From: Gammaproteobacteria bacterium UBA5109
Lineage (GTDB): Bacteria > Pseudomonadota > Gammaproteobacteria > Pseudomonadales > Pseudohongiellaceae
Direction of reading: 5' to 3'
Assembly: GCA_002414385.1 (NCBI GenBank)
Contig: DHZH01000008.1
Location: 178,311 to 242,310 of the forward strand
DNA: 64,000 bases
Both the position numbers and the translations under genes were made by a program. Shown here in pieces: positions 23,968-33,087 of this stretch. Positions within the stretch are counted from its first letter, which is position 1. Each line of letters begins with the position of its first letter. Below the pieces are notes generated by a model. It was not told where the DNA came from and did not search any database. It saw nothing but the letters and a program-made list of their open reading frames with translations.

Positions 23968-25059
23968 ATGACAAAGCAGGTATATAACTTTGGTGCCGGA
24001 CCGGCAATGTTACCAGTGCCGGTCATGCAGCAGATTCAGCAAGAGTTTCTCGATTTTCAGGGCATGGGTATTTCCCTGATTGAACTGAGTCATCGCTCAA
24101 AAGAATTCGAAGCGGTCATTAACCGCTGTGACGAACTCATCAGGGAGCTGTCAAACCTGCCTGACAACTACAAAATTCTGTATACCCATGGTGGTGCACA
24201 GATGCAGTTCGCCGGCGTACCCTTGAACCTGCTGGGCCTGAAACCGGCCCACAAGGCTGTCTATTCCGAAACCGGCAACTTTTCCAAACTGGCCAACAGG
24301 GAAGCCGCTCGTTATGGCGAAATCATTATCGCCAGCAGCAGCGAAGAAAGCGATTATGACCGCATTCCTGCCTTTACTGCGGACATGATTCCGGACGATG
24401 CCTCTTATGCCTATATCACCAGCAACAACACCATTTACGGTACCCGTTATCAGGAATATCCGGATGTGGGTGATACACCGCTGGCGATTGATGCTACCTC
24501 TGATATTTTTTCCCGCCCGGTGGACTGGTCCCGGGTCGGCCTGATGTTTGCCGGCATGCAGAAAAACCTCGGCCCATCCGGAACTGCCGTGGTTATCGTT
24601 CGGGAAGACCTGATCGGTCATGCCCTGGAACGTACTCCTTCGCTGCTGGATTACGCGGTCTATGAAAAGTCACACTCGCTGGCCAATACCAATAATACTT
24701 TTGCCATTTACACCATGGGTCTGACCATGCAGTGGTTAAAGGACCAGGGTGGTCTGGAAGCAATTGAGAAAGTGAATGAGCAGAAGGCCAAAACCCTGTA
24801 TGACGTCATCGATAACAGTGACTTCTATACCGGCACTGCCCATCCGCAGCACCGTTCTATCATGAACGTCACCTTCACCCTGCCTGATGACGAGCAGTCC
24901 GCCAGCTTCCTAAAAGAAGCGCTGGATAACGGCCTGTATGCTTTAAAAGGTCATCGCAATGTCGGTGGTATCAGAGCTTCCATCTATAACGCCATGCCCC
25001 TGGCCGGCTGTGAAAAACTGGCCGAGTTTATGAAAGAGTTTGAGAAGAAAAACGGATAA
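23968..25059 (+). CDS. serC: Phosphoserine aminotransferase
   Basis: A 363-residue class V aminotransferase with the N-terminal motif YNFGAGPAMLPVPVM, the PLP-binding lysine in MFAGMQKNLGPSG (about 196-198) and the C-terminal ALKGHRNVGGIRASIYNAM. It converts 3-phosphohydroxypyruvate and glutamate to phosphoserine, also serving pyridoxine synthesis. It directly follows serA and is closed by a strong terminator at 25077-25105. Confidence 0.97.
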   Translation: MTKQVYNFGAGPAMLPVPVMQQIQQEFLDFQGMGISLIELSHRSKEFEAVINRCDELIRELSNLPDNYKILYTHGGAQMQFAGVPLNLLGLKPAHKAVYSETGNFSKLANREAARYGEIIIASSSEESDYDRIPAFTADMIPDDASYAYITSNNTIYGTRYQEYPDVGDTPLAIDATSDIFSRPVDWSRVGLMFAGMQKNLGPSGTAVVIVREDLIGHALERTPSLLDYAVYEKSHSLANTNNTFAIYTMGLTMQWLKDQGGLEAIEKVNEQKAKTLYDVIDNSDFYTGTAHPQHRSIMNVTFTLPDDEQSASFLKEALDNGLYALKGHRNVGGIRASIYNAMPLAGCEKLAEFMKEFEKKNG

Positions 25060-25076
25060 AAGTTTTTCCAGAAAAT

Positions 25077-25105
25077 AAAAAAAGGAGCCAGCTGGCTCCT
25101 TTTTT
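25077..25105. terminator. Rho-independent terminator after serC (bidirectional)
   Basis: The perfect palindrome GGAGCCAGCTGGCTCC (25084-25099) is preceded by seven A and followed by six T. It can end serC on the plus strand and, with the A-run read as U on the minus strand, the small membrane-protein gene facing it. Confidence 0.95.
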
Positions 25106-25159
25106 ATGTCTGCTTTCGTCCAATTGTATTTAATTGCTTAGCCTGTCCTGGCTGTTCGA

Positions 25160-25474
25160 TTATAAAAGCATGCATTCCAGATTACTGCTGTGAGCTTCTG
25201 ACTCGCCCCGGAACTGCGGTCTGCTACTGGGCTGCTCAAACAGCCACCAGGCCACGAACTTTGTCAGTACAGAGATGAAAACGAACGTCATCAGCGCGAC
25301 AATTCCCGCGACTGTCACGCTGACGGTTAACAGGTGTGGACCACTAAACACAGCAGACAGCACGGGCGGGACAAAGTAGTCCGGGGCGAGTAGCCCAGCG
25401 AACGACAAAAGAATCAGCTTGTATCGTCTCGGTTGACGGGATCGTTGGGCAAGTTCTGTATCACTATTGTGCAT
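25160..25474 (-). CDS. Small two-helix membrane protein of unknown function
   Basis: A 104-residue protein with two hydrophobic segments (about 22-45 and 50-78) and short polar ends. ATG 25474 is preferred because GGAG lies six bases before it; an in-frame ATG at 25486 would add four residues. I recognise no family. It follows the isochorismatase-like gene on the same strand by 64 nt, and the bidirectional terminator lies beyond its stop. Confidence 0.55.
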   Translation of the reverse strand: MHNSDTELAQRSRQPRRYKLILLSFAGLLAPDYFVPPVLSAVFSGPHLLTVSVTVAGIVALMTFVFISVLTKFVAWWLFEQPSSRPQFRGESEAHSSNLECMLL

Positions 25475-25538
25475 TGGTATCTCCATTTACTTCAGTTTGG
25501 TAATGTATTCCATAAATCAAACTTCAAGTACCTATGAC

Positions 25539-26177
25539 CTATGCGGCAGCACCTATTGTCGCTGCACTCTCACGGACCTGGCCGACGAGCATTGCCCAGT
25601 CCATTCCAAGCGCCGTGTATACCTCTTCTGCCCTGGGAGAGGCGTTGTCCCCGAGAATTTCAACGATCAGGCTGGATGCATCTGCGGTAATGACGCCGCT
25701 TTGTACCAACCTGATAAGTCCGGTTTCTCGCTTTGTGTTATTGAATGTCCCGCTTGCATCTACTGCCACATAAGCGTCAAAGCCTTCTCTTACCGCACGC
25801 ATAGCAGGAAATGCCGCGCAGACTTCCAGGGAAACGCCGGCAAAGATCAGTTTCTTGCGTCCGGTTGCCCGGATCGCTGCTTCCACACGCGGATCGTCCC
25901 AGGCATTTACAGTTGTTCTATCGATGAAGCACTGTCCGGGAAGCGCTGCTCGCAATTCCGGAAAAGCCGGACCCCAAAGCATTTCTGCGGATGTCGTTGT
26001 CGTCACAATAGGGATGTCGAGGGCTCGAGCTGCTTTGGCCAGGCCCACGACGTTATGCTTGAGTTCTGCAATTGAATAATCTCGAATCCCCGTCATCAGT
26101 CCTACCTGGTGATCGACAAGGATCAGCGCAGCGTTTTCCGAAGTTAAAGGTTCCGGGTTATGAATATGCTCGTTCAT
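25539..26177 (-). CDS. Isochorismatase-family cysteine hydrolase (YcaC-like)
   Basis: A 212-residue alpha/beta hydrolase. The catalytic Asp is D22 in LILVDHQVGLM and the nucleophile is C120 in FAGVSLEVCAAF; the segment FIDRTTVNAWDDP near 84-96 resembles YcaC-type proteins. The family hydrolyses amides, nicotinamide, isochorismate or peroxide-like substrates; the true substrate here is unknown. It lies 43 nt after a pirin gene and is probably in the same operon, under a divergent LysR regulator. Pirin and hydrolase pairs of this kind are often redox- or quinone-responsive. Confidence 0.82.
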   Translation of the reverse strand: MNEHIHNPEPLTSENAALILVDHQVGLMTGIRDYSIAELKHNVVGLAKAARALDIPIVTTTTSAEMLWGPAFPELRAALPGQCFIDRTTVNAWDDPRVEAAIRATGRKKLIFAGVSLEVCAAFPAMRAVREGFDAYVAVDASGTFNNTKRETGLIRLVQSGVITADASSLIVEILGDNASPRAEEVYTALGMDWAMLVGQVRESAATIGAAA

Positions 26178-26220
26178 AGTTATCTCCTTAAGGTTAAGTT
26201 ATTGTTACTCAATGATTGTC

Positions 26221-27114
26221 TTAAATACCGCCCAGCTGACCAGCTTCATAAGCCGCTTTGATGTCTGAGATTTGTTCCAGAGAGCCCATAACGAAAGGAC
26301 CATCCTGGATATAGCTTTCATTGATCTGCGCGCCCTCGAACAAGGCAAAATGAACAGGCTTGCCCGATGCGTTCCTGATACTGATTTCTGCGCTGCCGTC
26401 AGTTTTAATTGCAACAGCCTGGCCGACTGCCAAGTGCCTGGCGGTTTCACCAACTACTACGTCCAGACTACCCTTCACAGACTGAACCCATATACCACGA
26501 TTGGCGGCTGACTTATGTGAGAAGCGACCACCTGTCTGGATCGTCCCATCCAAAATGGTCATAGGAGTCGATGGAGAAGCTGCGCCGCGAACGCCATTCG
26601 ACTCACCCAATGCGACCTTCACACGATAGTGTGTGCTATTAATCATGGGCATATCTTTTGATCGTACGAGGAGTGAAGCAGGTGATACGAATCGCCGGGT
26701 CTGCGGTACATTTACAAATACCTGTAATCCATGGGTACGCGCATTCTCTCGAGGGGATTCATCATGAACCGCGCCACTACCAGCGCTGAACCAGTACAAA
26801 TCGCCGGGTTGCAGATCGAAATCATTTCCCAATGAATCCCGATTGTGAAAAAGACCTTCACTATCCTCAAACAGAAGCGACACGGCGGACATCCCTGCAT
26901 GAGGGTGCGCGCCAAATGTGGGTTCCGTCATCACATAGTGATCAACCATCACCAGTGGATCCATGCCTTCACCAATATCACTGGCACGGAAACTTTTCGC
27001 CTTGAAACCACTTCCAACGCTGAGCTCAGCGCCGCTTATTGGCTCAGATACAAAAGTCATATGATTTGTAGTGAAGCCTTGTGAAAAACCAATGGCTGTG
27101 TCGATTGCATTCAT
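26221..27114 (-). CDS. Pirin family bicupin protein
   Basis: This 297-residue bicupin has the pirin metal site H70-P-H72 in FGAHPHAGMS and H117-x-E119 in GAVHDESP. The N-terminal cupin spans about 45-165 and the C-terminal cupin about 185-290. Bacterial pirins bind iron and some have quercetin 2,3-dioxygenase activity or modulate metabolic enzymes. It is the first gene of a minus-strand group, divergent from the LysR regulator 120 bp away. Confidence 0.88.
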   Translation of the reverse strand: MNAIDTAIGFSQGFTTNHMTFVSEPISGAELSVGSGFKAKSFRASDIGEGMDPLVMVDHYVMTEPTFGAHPHAGMSAVSLLFEDSEGLFHNRDSLGNDFDLQPGDLYWFSAGSGAVHDESPRENARTHGLQVFVNVPQTRRFVSPASLLVRSKDMPMINSTHYRVKVALGESNGVRGAASPSTPMTILDGTIQTGGRFSHKSAANRGIWVQSVKGSLDVVVGETARHLAVGQAVAIKTDGSAEISIRNASGKPVHFALFEGAQINESYIQDGPFVMGSLEQISDIKAAYEAGQLGGI

Positions 27115-27202
27115 TTTGTCTACCTCTTTTTGTTCAAATTAGTTCAAGTAACTATAGATATGGGACAATAGGTGCGTAAAGTGCCATAATTCGAAAATAT
27201 AA

Positions 27203-27216
27203 TTCCATTTATGGAA
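27203..27216. promoter_or_regulatory. Palindromic operator candidate in the pirin/LysR divergent region
   Basis: TTCCATTTATGGAA is a perfect inverted repeat (6-bp arms, 2-base spacer) located 19-32 bases before the LysR start. LysR proteins usually bind such a dyad in the shared promoter and control both their own gene and the divergent one. Confidence 0.4.
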
Positions 27217-27234
27217 CATTTAAGGTGAATTTCC

Positions 27235-28143
27235 ATGCCATCCATCGATCTGAACGACTACTACTACTTCGTGCATGTCGTTGAAAAAGGCGGGTTCACG
27301 CGCGCCTCAGAATCCCTCGGCATTCCGAAGTCTCGACTGAGCAGACATATTGTGCAGTTGGAGGAGCGCCTGGATACGATACTTATCCAACGCACAACTC
27401 GTCAGTCGAAGATCACCGAATCCGGTGAAGTGTTTTACCGGCGAGCGCGCACAGTGGTCGACCAGGTAGAACTAGCTGAGGCAGAGCTAAAACGGAAGAA
27501 GAACACGCTATCCGGACAAGTTACATTAAGCTGTTCTGTAGGTGTCGCACAATTTGCATTAAAAGAGCTTATTGCACGTTTTATGACTGACAACCCACAG
27601 ATCACAGTTTTGCAACAGGTAACCAATCAGAATATTGACCTGATCGCTTCAGGTGTCGATATGTCTATTCGCGGACATACAGGTTTTCTGCCTGATTCAA
27701 CCTTGATTCAGAGATCACTGGCTGTCGTCGAGTGGAGCTTGTTTACCTCTCCTGACTATCCGGTTAACAAAATCGCGACTCCCCAAGATCTTAAAAGCCA
27801 TCAAACACTCTCCCTCGGCTGGCAAGGACATGGGGGCCGTTGGAGGCTAGAACATAAATCGGGAATGAAAGAGGAAATACGAATTACGCCTCGATTGAAG
27901 AGCGACGACATGGCTACTTTAAAAGAAGCCGCTGGTGAAGGCTTGGGCATCGTCGCACTACCCGCCTATACCTGCCGTGATGAGTTGGCATCAGGCAAGT
28001 TAATTAAAGTATTACCAGAGTGGCATGCAGGCCAGGCCAATCTCAGTCTTATGATGCCACGAAAAAGTGGCTTTGATGCTCCAGTTGTAGCGCTTCAGGA
28101 ATTTCTTCAAACAGAGTTCACCGATTTTGTAGCGATGTATTGA
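27235..28143 (+). CDS. LysR-family transcriptional regulator
   Basis: This 302-residue regulator has an N-terminal winged helix (about 5-62; FTRASESLGIPKSRLSRHIVQLEERL-type recognition region) and an effector-binding domain from about 90 to 295. It is divergent from the pirin-hydrolase genes and very likely controls them. The architecture resembles CrgA/AaeR-type regulators of quinone or aromatic stress genes, which is inference. Confidence 0.93.
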   Translation: MPSIDLNDYYYFVHVVEKGGFTRASESLGIPKSRLSRHIVQLEERLDTILIQRTTRQSKITESGEVFYRRARTVVDQVELAEAELKRKKNTLSGQVTLSCSVGVAQFALKELIARFMTDNPQITVLQQVTNQNIDLIASGVDMSIRGHTGFLPDSTLIQRSLAVVEWSLFTSPDYPVNKIATPQDLKSHQTLSLGWQGHGGRWRLEHKSGMKEEIRITPRLKSDDMATLKEAAGEGLGIVALPAYTCRDELASGKLIKVLPEWHAGQANLSLMMPRKSGFDAPVVALQEFLQTEFTDFVAMY

Positions 28144-28346
28144 GATGCCGGCCTGCAAAGCTACAAAATGCCCAGTTATGAGATGCACATATCAAAAGTC
28201 CGTTTAGGATAATAAGCAGAGCCTCCTTTTGACTAATAGCGGGATTAAGTTCATTCCAGTTACTTTAAATACTAATAATAATTTCCTGAATCATATATCT
28301 TATCCAGTAGATGGTCAGTTTATCCTTTTAATTTAGACTATTAACG

Positions 28347-29354
28347 ATGAGACAAATCACTTCCTTATTTGCTCATAAAGTGGCAGCAATCATTGAGCCG
28401 GGACTGAATAAAGCCCAATTCCTTGAGGAATTGGGACTAGATTCTGATGCCCCGATCAATCCATCGGTGATGATATCTGATACCGAGTACTACACGTTCC
28501 TGGAAAATATTTCCCGAACAGAACAATCAGGACACACACTTTCTTTACGTGCTGGAAATGCAATGTGCTGTGATGATTACGGTGCATTTGGATTGGCGTG
28601 GAAATCTGCAGCGAGCCTAAGGGGGTCACTTACTCGGGCAGAGCGTTATTCCCGGGTGCTTACCAATGTATCTACTTATAGCGTCGAATTATCTGAGAAA
28701 GGTGCTTTTGCACATTTACACCGTGAAGGAAATAGAAGACTGGGCCTGAGGCTTTCCAATGAAGCCACCGTCGCCAGTATTTATACCATTTGTAAAGAAG
28801 TATCAACTTATCCTGTTGAACTCCTGGCAGTTTATTTTAGGCACCAGGCACCTGAAGTGACCCATGACCATGAGGAATTCTTTGGCTGCCCTGTGCACTT
28901 TAACACCGATCGGGATGCCCTGCTGATCGCCCATGAATCACTTCAGAACCCCAATAAGGTAGGCGACCCTACTATCGTAAAATTTTTCGATAAGCATTTG
29001 GAAGATGAACTGGCAAACATTAAGGATGACAGTGTTCTTGTGTATAAAGTTAAAACTTATTTATCTCAAGCACTGAGTGAAGGCATACCAACCATATCTG
29101 ATGTAGCCGAAAAACTGGCCATGAGCGGCCGAACATTACAACGCAAACTATCTGATCAAGGAATCACATACCAGTCAGTTGTGGACGATGCCCGGCGTGA
29201 GTTGTCAGAGCGTCTACTGACTAATTCCAATCATTCACTTGCGGACATTGCATTTCTGACTGGATTCTCGGAGCAAAGCTCGTTTAACAGGGCTTTCAAA
29301 CGCTGGGCTGGCCAGACTCCAAGATCCTACCGATTAGCTGCAAAGTCCAAATAG
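28347..29354 (+). CDS. AraC-family transcriptional regulator
   Basis: This 335-residue protein has an N-terminal arabinose-binding-like/OruR-type domain and a C-terminal double helix-turn-helix (about 245-332), readable as SDVAEKLAMSGRTLQRKL and ADIAFLTGFSEQSSFNRAFKRW. The GFSEQSSFNRAFKRW signature is classical AraC. It precedes an NmrA-like gene by 119 nt in the same direction and probably activates it. No clear ribosome site precedes the start. Confidence 0.93.
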   Translation: MRQITSLFAHKVAAIIEPGLNKAQFLEELGLDSDAPINPSVMISDTEYYTFLENISRTEQSGHTLSLRAGNAMCCDDYGAFGLAWKSAASLRGSLTRAERYSRVLTNVSTYSVELSEKGAFAHLHREGNRRLGLRLSNEATVASIYTICKEVSTYPVELLAVYFRHQAPEVTHDHEEFFGCPVHFNTDRDALLIAHESLQNPNKVGDPTIVKFFDKHLEDELANIKDDSVLVYKVKTYLSQALSEGIPTISDVAEKLAMSGRTLQRKLSDQGITYQSVVDDARRELSERLLTNSNHSLADIAFLTGFSEQSSFNRAFKRWAGQTPRSYRLAAKSK

Positions 29355-29473
29355 ATAATCACTTAAATTGTCATCATTGGTCAAAATTTTGGCGGCTTGT
29401 GTAAATACGTCAAATGTATTGCTGACTATTCTACACCTCACATTAATCATAGACGTTAATTGAGGAGATAGAA

Positions 29474-30328
29474 ATGAAAGCAAGTATCGAGCAGGGCCAT
29501 GATTCATCACTTACTCTAATTACTGGCGGTACCGGCAAGACCGGGCGACGTATTGTTGACAGACTAAAGGCAATGGGTGTGCCAACAAGAGTGGGTTCAC
29601 GTTCAGCTCTGCCTGCGTTTGACTGGAACAATGAAGCTGACTGGGATGCCTGCCTTGAAAATGTTAAAACTATTTACATTAGCTATGCACCAGACCTTGC
29701 TATGCCGGGTGCAACTGACACGATCCAGTCTTTTGTAAACCGCGCAATTCTTCATAAAGTTGAAAAACTGGTTATCCTGTCTGGTCGTGGAGAGCAGGAA
29801 GCGCAGGCTTGCGAGAAAATAGTTATGAATAGTGGTCTCGACTGGACCGTTGTTCGCTCAAGCTGGTTCTTTCAGAATTTCTCTGAAGGAGCATTTATTG
29901 ACATGGTGCAGGTTGGCAATATTGCTTTACCGGCTAGCGATATTCAGGAACCTTTTGTTGACGTGGATGATATTGCTGAAGTAGCAACCATGGCGCTTAC
30001 AGAACCCGGGCACAATGAAGAAGTGTATGAAGTTACCGGTCCACGATTGATGAGCTTTGCAGATATTGCAGCAGACCTCTCACGGGTAACAGGTCGCGAG
30101 ATCACTTATAGTTCAGTCCCCCATGGTGATTTTGTTAGAGGTGTGAAAGAGTCAGGTGCACCCCAGGACGTTGTGTGGATGCTAGATTATTTGTTTTCTA
30201 CAGTACTTGATGGAAGGAATAGTACTCTCTGTGATGGTATAAAACGAGCGCTTAAAAGAGAACCAAAAGACTTTTTCGATTATGCCAACCAGGTAGCTGA
30301 ATCAGGGATTTGGAGGAAAGTAGCATGA
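29474..30328 (+). CDS. NmrA-like NAD(P)-binding protein
   Basis: This 284-residue atypical SDR has the nucleotide-binding motif TGGTGKTG (17-24), VILSGRGEQEA near 100 and WTVVRSSWFFQNFSEGAF near 122-140, typical of NmrA/YtfG (QorB-like) proteins that reduce quinones or sense NADP(H). The catalytic tyrosine-lysine pair of classical SDRs is absent. GAGGAGA precedes the start. Its stop overlaps the next start (ATGA), so the two are co-translated. Confidence 0.87.
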   Translation: MKASIEQGHDSSLTLITGGTGKTGRRIVDRLKAMGVPTRVGSRSALPAFDWNNEADWDACLENVKTIYISYAPDLAMPGATDTIQSFVNRAILHKVEKLVILSGRGEQEAQACEKIVMNSGLDWTVVRSSWFFQNFSEGAFIDMVQVGNIALPASDIQEPFVDVDDIAEVATMALTEPGHNEEVYEVTGPRLMSFADIAADLSRVTGREITYSSVPHGDFVRGVKESGAPQDVVWMLDYLFSTVLDGRNSTLCDGIKRALKREPKDFFDYANQVAESGIWRKVA

Positions 30329-30747
30329 AAATATCCAGCGTTATTTTACTCCAAATAAATGGCTGGACAGCAGTGTTAATCGGCAGCTTAATACTGATTG
30401 ATCCAGTTGGTATGTTTAGCACCTACGGACTTCAATCAAATCTTTCCAGTGGATTACTTTCCGAACTGAGAGCACCAGGAGGTCTGCTGTTGGCCTGCGG
30501 AATCATAATAATACGCAATACACTTAGAGAAGAGCTATATGAATTCGGCCTTCAGCTCTCTATCATGGTTTACGGGGGATATGGCTTTTCTAGACTGTTG
30601 AGCTTTGCCTTTGATGGAGCACCGCCAATTGAAATAATGTTTGCTACAGTTATTGAACTGATGTTGTGCCTGCTTTCAATGCTTGTGCTTTGGAAGCGGC
30701 AAAAAAATTCAGGCTTTAGCAAAGAAACACCAAGCGCAGTCGCTTAA
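30325..30747 (+). CDS. Small membrane protein, DUF4345-like
   Basis: A 140-residue protein with about four membrane helices (about 7-28, 50-70, 78-98 and 103-123), resembling DUF4345 proteins. It starts at an ATG overlapping the NmrA-like stop, after GGAGGAAAG. The function is unknown; co-translation suggests a shared role with the NmrA-like protein. Its stop codon overlaps the end of the convergent outer-membrane gene. Confidence 0.7.
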   Translation: MKISSVILLQINGWTAVLIGSLILIDPVGMFSTYGLQSNLSSGLLSELRAPGGLLLACGIIIIRNTLREELYEFGLQLSIMVYGGYGFSRLLSFAFDGAPPIEIMFATVIELMLCLLSMLVLWKRQKNSGFSKETPSAVA

Positions 30748-32951
30748 AAGCGGAAGTTACGAGTGTACTTTAAGACAATTTCAGATTGCAGCGGATTCAA
30801 TTCCCGGAACGCTCCGGCAGTCGAATCAAAGTTGTAATTCACTACCAGGTAAAAATCCTCACCGGCCTGCGGGGTCCAGTGCAGACGGCTGTTGATGCCG
30901 AAAGTATCGCTTCTGTTTTCATACTGCAGCAGCGAAATCCATGACCATTCCGGATTAATGGCAATACTTGCATCCAGTGTAATCTGACGGCTGATTACGC
31001 GTGCCTGGGGCAACACGACATCATTAAAATCGTAAGACAGGTCAAAAGCCAGTCGTCGATTGGGGCGCCAGTCAATTCCGGCTTCAATGCGGTCACGATC
31101 ACCAGTATAAAAACCACCTGTCTGGTAACTCAGTGAAGGAGAAAAAGCCCGGTTGTTGGAGGCATTAAAAGAAAGTGTCATTGATTCCCAGGAATAGTCA
31201 TCGGGAGTAAAGCCGACGCCCAGGATGGAAAAAGGGCTGGTCGGGATATCATGATTGTAGTTGAGCGTCAGATGCAGCTGGTCACCCTGATAGGTATTGA
31301 AATTGATTACCCGCCAGAACACCTCTTCAGTTTCCAGTTTATCAGTCTCAGAAGACTCGGTTCTGGTATAGCGGGCGGCTGTAAATATATTCCTGACCAG
31401 ATCGCTACCTGGGAAATAGTGCCGATAATTTGTAAAGATAGAACTTTGTTTGATACCGCTGCGGCTGACAAAACCCAGTCGCGGCGAAAATTCATTACCG
31501 ATATAGGTATAGGACAAACTGCCGCTGACGCCATTATTCTGCGTGGAGAAATTAACATAGCCTTTGTAGGCTTTGGTATCCCCCTCTATCCCGTCGACAT
31601 CTGAGCTCTGGTACCACCAGTCGCTGGTCATGGTATAGCGGTCAGTAAAGCGGGTATTACGATAGGCAAAATCCACACCGGCCAGACTGCTGTCGGTTTC
31701 GCTGTTGGGGTCTCCCTGGGTAAAGATGGCACCGACTTTTGATTCAGCCAGGACATTGGAGGTCACACGACCAACAAAGACATTCTGTCCATCCAGCCCC
31801 ACACGGTCACCCTGCTGCACTGCAAGTACCCCGACACTGATATCATCGACGCGCCCTGCCAGTTTGGCGCCAGCTTCAATATCAACCGGCTGCCCGGTGT
31901 TCGGGTCAAGGCCGATACGACGGGAATAAAACGGCATGCCATTGGAACTGCTACCAAAACCGCCGCCGCTAAGATCGCCAAAAGAAAAGATTTCAGAATC
32001 CTGCAGGAAGAAATCACGTTTCTCTTCGAAGAACAGACCAAAGCGACTGAAATTAACCTGACGGCTGTCAGCTTCAGTGGCGGAAAAATCGGTGTTGAAT
32101 GTCAGGGCACCAGTCAGGTTTGGAGTAAATTTATAAAATATATCCAGTGAAGGATCAAAGCGTCCTTCCGAATCATTTACGGTATGATTGGTCTCTTCAG
32201 CCACAGTAACTGAAGGGACGACATCCAGACCCAGGCCCTGTTGTATACCGTTTATTCCTGAGATCAGACCGCTGGTGGAAGGATTGGCATTGCGATTAAA
32301 GGAAGACCAGGCTATCTCTTCATTGGTACGGGAAATATCACGCCCGACATTGAAGCCCCAGGTATCGGTGTTGGGATTAAAGTTAAGCGTGGTAAAGGGA
32401 ATGGCAATTTCCATGGTCCAGCCCTCTTCATCAATATTCGATGCCGATTGCCAGATACCGCTCCAGTCCCAGTTCTGACTGCTTGGATTTTCGTATACAG
32501 ATTCCGAGCGCATACCATTGGGATTGGTCTGGAAGTGAAAGCCGGTTCGGTTGTTGTTGAATGTATCCAGCATAACAAAGGCAAAGTCGTCAAAATTGGT
32601 CTGGCCGCCCTGGATCATCTGCCGGGCACTGATCAGTTCAGGCTCGGTGTCATACAATCGCGCTGCAACGTAAAAATAATCTTCACTGTAGGTTACATAG
32701 AATTCGCTGCGCTGGCTGGGTTCACCCATGTCGACCGGAGTTGTCTGGTGCAGATCATTGATAACAGTTGCCTGTTGCCAGATTTCATCATCCAGAATTC
32801 CGTCAAGCACCGGCTCGAGATCGGTCATCACTATGTCTGCACGCTTGCGGTCGCTGCTTTGTAACTGGGTTGAACTGTTTTGCGCCCAGACAGAGTTGGC
32901 CAGCAAAGCTGCAGATAATACAAAGAGTCTGAAAATAGCGCCTGAATTCAT
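30744..32951 (-). CDS. Outer-membrane protein with CBM9-like N-terminus (DUF5916)
   Basis: A 735-residue exported protein: signal peptide ending near residue 23 (NSVWA), a CBM9-like beta-sandwich from about 38 to 230 (VLDGILDDEIWQQAT, YFYVAARLYDTEP, WTMEIAIPFTTLNF), then a long beta-strand-rich region ending in phenylalanine (YTRNFRF). This arrangement matches DUF5916 proteins, thought to be outer-membrane barrels. A sugar-related or protease-associated role is not established. It appears monocistronic. Confidence 0.8.
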   Translation of the reverse strand: MNSGAIFRLFVLSAALLANSVWAQNSSTQLQSSDRKRADIVMTDLEPVLDGILDDEIWQQATVINDLHQTTPVDMGEPSQRSEFYVTYSEDYFYVAARLYDTEPELISARQMIQGGQTNFDDFAFVMLDTFNNNRTGFHFQTNPNGMRSESVYENPSSQNWDWSGIWQSASNIDEEGWTMEIAIPFTTLNFNPNTDTWGFNVGRDISRTNEEIAWSSFNRNANPSTSGLISGINGIQQGLGLDVVPSVTVAEETNHTVNDSEGRFDPSLDIFYKFTPNLTGALTFNTDFSATEADSRQVNFSRFGLFFEEKRDFFLQDSEIFSFGDLSGGGFGSSSNGMPFYSRRIGLDPNTGQPVDIEAGAKLAGRVDDISVGVLAVQQGDRVGLDGQNVFVGRVTSNVLAESKVGAIFTQGDPNSETDSSLAGVDFAYRNTRFTDRYTMTSDWWYQSSDVDGIEGDTKAYKGYVNFSTQNNGVSGSLSYTYIGNEFSPRLGFVSRSGIKQSSIFTNYRHYFPGSDLVRNIFTAARYTRTESSETDKLETEEVFWRVINFNTYQGDQLHLTLNYNHDIPTSPFSILGVGFTPDDYSWESMTLSFNASNNRAFSPSLSYQTGGFYTGDRDRIEAGIDWRPNRRLAFDLSYDFNDVVLPQARVISRQITLDASIAINPEWSWISLLQYENRSDTFGINSRLHWTPQAGEDFYLVVNYNFDSTAGAFRELNPLQSEIVLKYTRNFRF

Positions 32952-33087
32952 AATAATAATCGTTAATTCCCTAGCTGATATTATTTGCTCCGCAGTATAG
33001 GGCCGCCACGCAAAAAGGAGAAGATTCTACCCGAATAGAGAACAAAAATCCTCAGTATATCCTTATTTTTCAGAGAGAAAAGACTGC

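Noticed and set aside
25467..26075. 202-codon open frame on the plus strand
   Set aside because: Antisense shadow of the isochorismatase-like gene, which has both catalytic residues; its cysteine-rich product looks random.
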